DNA of 14,833 nucleotides from JAFAVZ01 sp036009105. GTDB taxonomy: Bacteria > Acidobacteriota > Thermoanaerobaculia > Gp7-AA8. Every line of letters begins with the position of its first letter. The first letter of the stretch is position 1. The stretch spans positions 1-14,833 of the forward strand of contig DASYMJ010000097.1 of assembly GCA_036009105.1 (NCBI GenBank). Direction: 5' to 3'. Under the pieces are notes generated by a model. It saw only the letters and a list, made by a program, of their open reading frames with translations, was not told where the DNA came from and made no database searches. Both the position numbers and the translations under genes were made by a program. This document shows positions 10,921-14,833 of this stretch, piece by piece.

Positions 10921-11883
10921 ATGGACTTCGATCTGAGCAAACCGCAGAAGCTCCTCAAGCAGTCGGCCCGCGAGCTGCTGGCGCGGGAGTGCCCGCCCTC
11001 GCGCGTGCGCCGCGCGCTGGAGGCCTCCGACGAAGCGCTGTGGCAGACCATCGTCGAGCAGGGGTGGACGGACCTGCTCTCCATCGGCGTGGTGGAACTG
11101 GCGGTGGTGATGGAAGAGGCGGGCCGCGTCTGCATGCCCGGCCCCTTCCTGCCCACCATGTTCGCCGCGGCCGTCCTCTCCCGCATCGGCGCAAGCGAGG
11201 AGCTGGGGGAGCGGAAAGCGACCGTGGCCATGGCGAATCAAGGCACAGCGCACTTTGTGATGGAAGCGCATGTGGCGGACCTCATCGTGATGGTGCAGGG
11301 CGGCCAGGCGACGCTGATCGAGAGCGGCGCGGAGATCCGCCGCACCCCCTCCATGGACGAGACGCGCAAGCTCTCCACCGTCACCTTCCACGGGGAAGGG
11401 AAGACCTATCAGGCGGACATCGGCGAGGCGATCGATCTCGCCACCGTGGCCTTGTGCGCGGAGATGGTGGGCGGCATGCAGTGGGTGCTCGATACCACCG
11501 TCGACTACGCGAAGACGCGCCAGCAGTTCGGCAAGCCGATCGGCTCGTTCCAGGCCATCCAGCACCTCTGCGCGGACATGCTCCTCCTCACCGAGAGCGC
11601 CCGCTCCGCCACCTACTACGCGGCCTACGACATGTCGCCGGCGGCGGTCTCCATGGCCAAGGCGTACTGCTCCGACGCCTACCGCGAGGTGTGCAACAAG
11701 GGCATCCAGGTGCACGGCGGCATCGGCTTCACCTGGGAGCACGACCTGCAGCTGTATTACAAGCGTGCGAAGGCGTCCGAGACGCTCTTCGGCGACGCGA
11801 CGTTCCACCGCGAGCGCATCGCTCGGCTGGTGGTCGATCCCACCCGGGTGACGAGCGCGGAGCTCGCGGAGGTCGCGTCATGA
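10921..11883 (+). CDS. Short acyl-CoA dehydrogenase homologue, probable non-catalytic subunit
   Basis: A 320-residue acyl-CoA dehydrogenase-like protein, about 60 residues shorter than its neighbour. The shortening is mainly in the N-terminal helical and middle beta domains: the TEPxxGSD and NGxKxWITN signatures are absent. The C-terminal FAD-contacting parts are kept: YAKTRQQFGKPIGSFQAIQH (196-215) and QVHGGIGFTWEHDLQLYYKR (263-282). Both known catalytic Glu positions are empty: Ala174 at the isovaleryl-CoA dehydrogenase site, and LFGDATFHRERI (289-300) where YEGT would stand. It is therefore probably the structural, FAD-sharing partner of the preceding gene, as in FadE26/27- or FadE28/29-type heterotetramers. 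It starts 1 nt after that gene, and its stop overlaps the ATG of a 10-codon frame. It could have another role, but loss of function by decay is unlikely, since the frame and FAD motifs are intact. Confidence 0.88.
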   Translation: MDFDLSKPQKLLKQSARELLARECPPSRVRRALEASDEALWQTIVEQGWTDLLSIGVVELAVVMEEAGRVCMPGPFLPTMFAAAVLSRIGASEELGERKATVAMANQGTAHFVMEAHVADLIVMVQGGQATLIESGAEIRRTPSMDETRKLSTVTFHGEGKTYQADIGEAIDLATVALCAEMVGGMQWVLDTTVDYAKTRQQFGKPIGSFQAIQHLCADMLLLTESARSATYYAAYDMSPAAVSMAKAYCSDAYREVCNKGIQVHGGIGFTWEHDLQLYYKRAKASETLFGDATFHRERIARLVVDPTRVTSAELAEVAS

Positions 11884-11912
11884 CGCAAGCGCAAGACCGT
11901 CCGCCGCCGTAG
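11880..11912 (+). other. Ten-codon reading frame on an ATGA overlap; possible gene remnant or leader peptide
   Basis: ATG at 11880 overlaps the ACAD3 stop in the same ATGA manner as the genuine genes upstream, then encodes MTQAQDRPPP and stops with TAG. The peptide has no recognisable motif. It may be the start of a former fourth catabolic gene cut short by deletion, a leader peptide, or chance. The rest of the gap to 11964 holds no clear promoter or terminator. Confidence 0.3.
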
Positions 11913-11954
11913 GGGCGCCATCCAAACCAGTCAGCAACGTCTGTGAAGAACTAC

Positions 11955-11959
11955 GGAGG
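11955..11959 (+). promoter_or_regulatory. Ribosome binding site of the TonB-dependent receptor
   Basis: A consensus GGAGG lies 5 nt before the ATG at 11965. It fixes that start, which is directly followed by a signal peptide. Confidence 0.75.
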
Positions 11960-11964
11960 CAGCA

Positions 11965-14833
11965 ATGAGCTCGAAGGTCAGATTCCTATTGGTCCTCATG
12001 GTCCTCGTGACAACGGTCTCGGTGTTCGGGCAGGCGCGGCTGACGGGCGCCGACCTGCAGGGCGTCGTGACGGACAACACCGGCGCGGTGTTGCCCGGCG
12101 TCACGGTCACGGCGACGAACAACGCCACGAATTTCACCCGTTCCACCGTCACCGACAGCGACGGCAAGTACTACCTCGCCGCGCTCACGGCCGGCACCTA
12201 CAAGGTGGTTGCGGAGCTGAGCGGCTTCCAGCCGCAGTCGCGGAACGAGATGCGCCTGCTCCTCGGCTCGCGCAGCGATCTGAACTTCTCCCTCCGCCCC
12301 GGCGCGCAGGAGACGATCGTGGTCAGCGCCTCCACGCCCATCGTCGATACCACCGAGCCGGCCGTCTCCACCGTGGTCAGCCAGGAGCAGATCGACAGCC
12401 TGCCCACCAACGGCCGCAACTTCCTCTCCTTCACCGTCCTCACCCCCGGCGTCACCAACGACCGCACGCCGCAGCAGGGCGCCTCGGCCACCTCCGGCCT
12501 CTCCTTCGGCGGCCAGCGCGCGCGCTCGAACAACATCATGGTGGACGGGGTGGACAACAACGACCCCATCGTCGGCGCCGTGCGCGCCACCTTCAGCCAG
12601 GAAGCGATCCAGGAGTTCCAGGTGCTGACCAACTCCTACTCCGCGGAGTTCGGCAAGGCCTCGGGCGGCGTGGTCAACATCATCACCCGCTCCGGCACGA
12701 ACGACCCGAGCGGCAACGCCTTCTACTTCTACCGGAACGACGCGCTGAACTCGAAGTCCATCTTCGAACGGCAGGACATCTTCGGCAACTCCATCAACCG
12801 GGAGAAGGCGCCCTTCAAGCAGGGGCAGTGGGGCTTCACGTACGGCGGCCCGCTGGTCCGGGACCGGACGTTCTACTTCCTCTCCGCCGAGGATCTTTCC
12901 ATTGATACGAACAACTTCGTGAATATCGATCCGACCGCGGCGGCGATCCTGAACGCGAACGGCTTCCCGGTGGAACTGGGCAACGTGCCGTATGAAGTGC
13001 GGGCCCAGGAGTACCTCGGCAAGATCGATCACGCCTGGAGCCAGACCAGCAACTTCTCCCTGCGCACGAACTACGCGAAGCTGCTGAACCAGAACATCGA
13101 GCCGTTCGGCGGCATCGTGGCCCGCAGCCGCGGCGCGCAGCAGGACCGCAAGGACTGGGCGCTCGCCCTGTCCGAGACGGACGTCCTCTCCTCGAAGTGG
13201 ATCAACGAGCTGCGCGGACAGTACGCGTACGAGGACCAGCTGATCAGCTCCCTCGACCCGAACTGCGGCGGCTCGTGCGACAGCTTCTTCGTGGGCGGGC
13301 CGACGCTGGAGATCACGGGCGTGGCCTCCGTCGGGCGGCAGCGCTTCACCCCCCAGCCGCGCGAGAACGAGCGCTACCAGGCCAAGGACACCATCAACCT
13401 CGCCGGCGGCAAGCACTTCGCCAAGGCCGGCTTCGACTTCAATTACGTGCACACCAAGAAGACCGCGCTGCCGCTGCACTTCGGCGGCCGCTTCATCTTC
13501 GCGGCGCTGCCGGCCATCCCGGCCCTCGGCATCAACGCGCCGATCTCCGCCACGCAGGCGCTCGCCGCCGGCCTCCCCGCCGCGTACGTGCAGGGCTACG
13601 GCACCAGCGGCAGCTCGTACACCGATCCGGACATCGCCCTCTTCCTGCAGGATGACTGGACGCTGACCCCGAAGCTCACCTTGAAGGCGGGCCTGCGCTA
13701 CCAGCGCCAGTTCGGCTACAACCGCTCCTTCAACGTCTCCGCGCCGGGCGGCACCCGCTTCGCGTACGAGGTGCCGGACGACACCAACAACATCGCGCCG
13801 CGCGTGGCGCTGGTGTTCGATCCGCGCGGCGACGGCCGCTCCTCCATCCACGCCTCGTACGGCCTCTTCTACGACAACCACATCCTGGCCAACGAGCAGA
13901 TCGCGGACGGCATCGACGGCAGCGCCACCGGCGTGCGCACGCTGGTCCTGCGCATCCCCAGCTCCATCGCCGCGTGGCGCGCCCCGGGCCACAAGCTGGC
14001 CGAGCCGACCACGCCGTACCCCAGCCTGGTGATCGCGCCCGATCCCGCCCTGGAGACGCCGTACTCGCACCAGGCCTCCATCGGCTACGACCGCGCCATC
14101 GGCAACACGCTGGCCCTCTCCGCCGACGTGCTGTGGGTGCGCGGTTATCACCAGCTCGGCACCATCGATTACAACCCGATCGTCCCCACCCTCGGCGCGG
14201 GCCGGCGGCCGAATGACATCGGCGGCGTGGCCGGCACCTCCGCCTCCATCCTGCAGTACACCTCCTTCGGCGAGACCTGGTACAAGGGCCTGACCCTCTC
14301 CCTCAACCGCCGGCTGGCCAACCGCTACCAGTACCTCATCTCCTACACGCTCTCCAAGGCCGAGGACACCTCGACGGACTTCCAGAGCAACTTCATCGTG
14401 ATGAACAACGGCGCGGGGCGCGACCCGAACGATCCGACCGGCCTGCCCATCGGCTTCAACCCGCGCGCCGAGCGCGGCCTGGCCACGCAGGACCAGCGCC
14501 ATCGCCTGGTGATCAGCGGCCTCTATCAGATGCCGTGGAGCGTCAACTTCTCGACCATCATCACCGCGGCCTCGGGCCGTCCGTACACGCCGCTGGCCGG
14601 CGCGGACCTCAACGGCGACGGCGACGGCGGCGCGTTCCCCTCCGACCGCGCGCGCACCAACCCCGCCGACCCGAACACGGCAGTCAAGCGCAACAGCGAG
14701 ACGATGGCCTCGCAGGTGAACGTCGACGCGCGCCTGTCCAAGCGCTTCAGCTTCGGCGGCAGCTACGGCGTGGAGGCGATCTTCGACGTCTTCAATCTCT
14801 TCAACCGGACGAACTACACGGAGATCAACAACA
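11965..14833 (+). CDS. TonB-dependent outer-membrane receptor, Oar-like (partial, 3' end beyond window)
   Basis: At least 956 residues, cut by the window edge. Order: signal peptide with K4/R6, a hydrophobic core at 7-20 and likely cleavage near residues 22-24; carboxypeptidase-regulatory-like (Ig-like) domain at about 28-112 (LQGVVTDNTGAVLPGVTVTA); TonB-box-like ETIVVSA at 116-122; plug domain from about 135 (LPTNGRNFLSFTVLTPGVT, then NNIMVDGVDNND); and then a long beta-barrel with many alternating aromatic strands. An outer loop carries NCGGSC (C434, C438), which could form a disulfide. DLNGDGDGG at 881-889 resembles a calcium-binding loop. The N-terminal domain plus plug is the Oar/SusC-related class that is expanded in Acidobacteriota. 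The substrate is unknown. TonB-driven import of a large or hydrophobic nutrient upstream of the acyl-CoA enzymes is possible but only suggested by position. The 81-nt gap and strong ribosome site allow readthrough or an own promoter. Confidence 0.92.
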   Translation, partial: MSSKVRFLLVLMVLVTTVSVFGQARLTGADLQGVVTDNTGAVLPGVTVTATNNATNFTRSTVTDSDGKYYLAALTAGTYKVVAELSGFQPQSRNEMRLLLGSRSDLNFSLRPGAQETIVVSASTPIVDTTEPAVSTVVSQEQIDSLPTNGRNFLSFTVLTPGVTNDRTPQQGASATSGLSFGGQRARSNNIMVDGVDNNDPIVGAVRATFSQEAIQEFQVLTNSYSAEFGKASGGVVNIITRSGTNDPSGNAFYFYRNDALNSKSIFERQDIFGNSINREKAPFKQGQWGFTYGGPLVRDRTFYFLSAEDLSIDTNNFVNIDPTAAAILNANGFPVELGNVPYEVRAQEYLGKIDHAWSQTSNFSLRTNYAKLLNQNIEPFGGIVARSRGAQQDRKDWALALSETDVLSSKWINELRGQYAYEDQLISSLDPNCGGSCDSFFVGGPTLEITGVASVGRQRFTPQPRENERYQAKDTINLAGGKHFAKAGFDFNYVHTKKTALPLHFGGRFIFAALPAIPALGINAPISATQALAAGLPAAYVQGYGTSGSSYTDPDIALFLQDDWTLTPKLTLKAGLRYQRQFGYNRSFNVSAPGGTRFAYEVPDDTNNIAPRVALVFDPRGDGRSSIHASYGLFYDNHILANEQIADGIDGSATGVRTLVLRIPSSIAAWRAPGHKLAEPTTPYPSLVIAPDPALETPYSHQASIGYDRAIGNTLALSADVLWVRGYHQLGTIDYNPIVPTLGAGRRPNDIGGVAGTSASILQYTSFGETWYKGLTLSLNRRLANRYQYLISYTLSKAEDTSTDFQSNFIVMNNGAGRDPNDPTGLPIGFNPRAERGLATQDQRHRLVISGLYQMPWSVNFSTIITAASGRPYTPLAGADLNGDGDGGAFPSDRARTNPADPNTAVKRNSETMASQVNVDARLSKRFSFGGSYGVEAIFDVFNLFNRTNYTEINN

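Noticed and set aside
11986..14502. 838-codon open frame on the minus strand antisense to the TonB receptor
   Set aside because: It is composed of Val/Arg/Gly/Ala-rich sequence with no motifs. The plus strand encodes an unmistakable signal peptide, plug and barrel over the same bases.

Overview
The window looks like a chromosomal segment of a high-GC, didermic, probably menaquinone-using heterotroph. An Acidobacteriota-like origin fits best. The reasons are the long Oar-type TonB-dependent receptor with an N-terminal carboxypeptidase-regulatory-like domain, the ETF plus membrane Fe-S (EMO/FadF-type) electron route, and the GC-rich codon use. This assignment is inference from gene content; there is no rRNA or marker gene here.

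Layout. Bases 1-119 are a non-coding, AT-richer tail with a 12-bp tandem repeat. Bases 120-5376 (minus strand) hold two co-directional genes 31 nt apart: an acyl-CoA dehydrogenase (ACAD1) and, downstream of it, a 1227-residue TIR / cyclase-like / AAA-ATPase / TPR protein. Bases 5377-5520 are a divergent control region with a perfect 20-bp palindrome (9-bp arms, 2-bp centre) next to a recognisable sigma70-like promoter. Bases 5521-11883 (plus strand) are a tight run of six genes: TetR-family regulator, etfB, etfA, membrane ETF:quinone oxidoreductase, ACAD2 and ACAD3. The first four are joined by ATGA stop/start overlaps and the rest are 1-2 nt apart. A 10-codon reading frame follows, again on an ATGA overlap, and then stops. 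From 11965 to the window end is a TonB-dependent outer-membrane receptor, cut by the window edge.

How the genes fit together. Acyl-CoA dehydrogenases oxidise acyl-CoA thioesters and pass electrons to ETF. ETF is reoxidised at the membrane by the Fe-S/b-heme oxidoreductase, which reduces the quinone pool. The TetR protein most likely senses an acyl-CoA or related ligand and represses both divergent units from the palindrome. ACAD2 and ACAD3 look like the catalytic and non-catalytic subunits of a heteromeric dehydrogenase of the kind known from steroid and branched side-chain degradation.

The most unusual item is the TIR-pseudocyclase-ATPase-TPR protein. It has a STAND/NLR-like layout and a cyclase-like domain that has lost catalytic residues, and it sits directly behind an acyl-CoA dehydrogenase under an apparent fatty-acid-type regulator. 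I saw no tRNA, rRNA, CRISPR array, insertion sequence or prophage gene.
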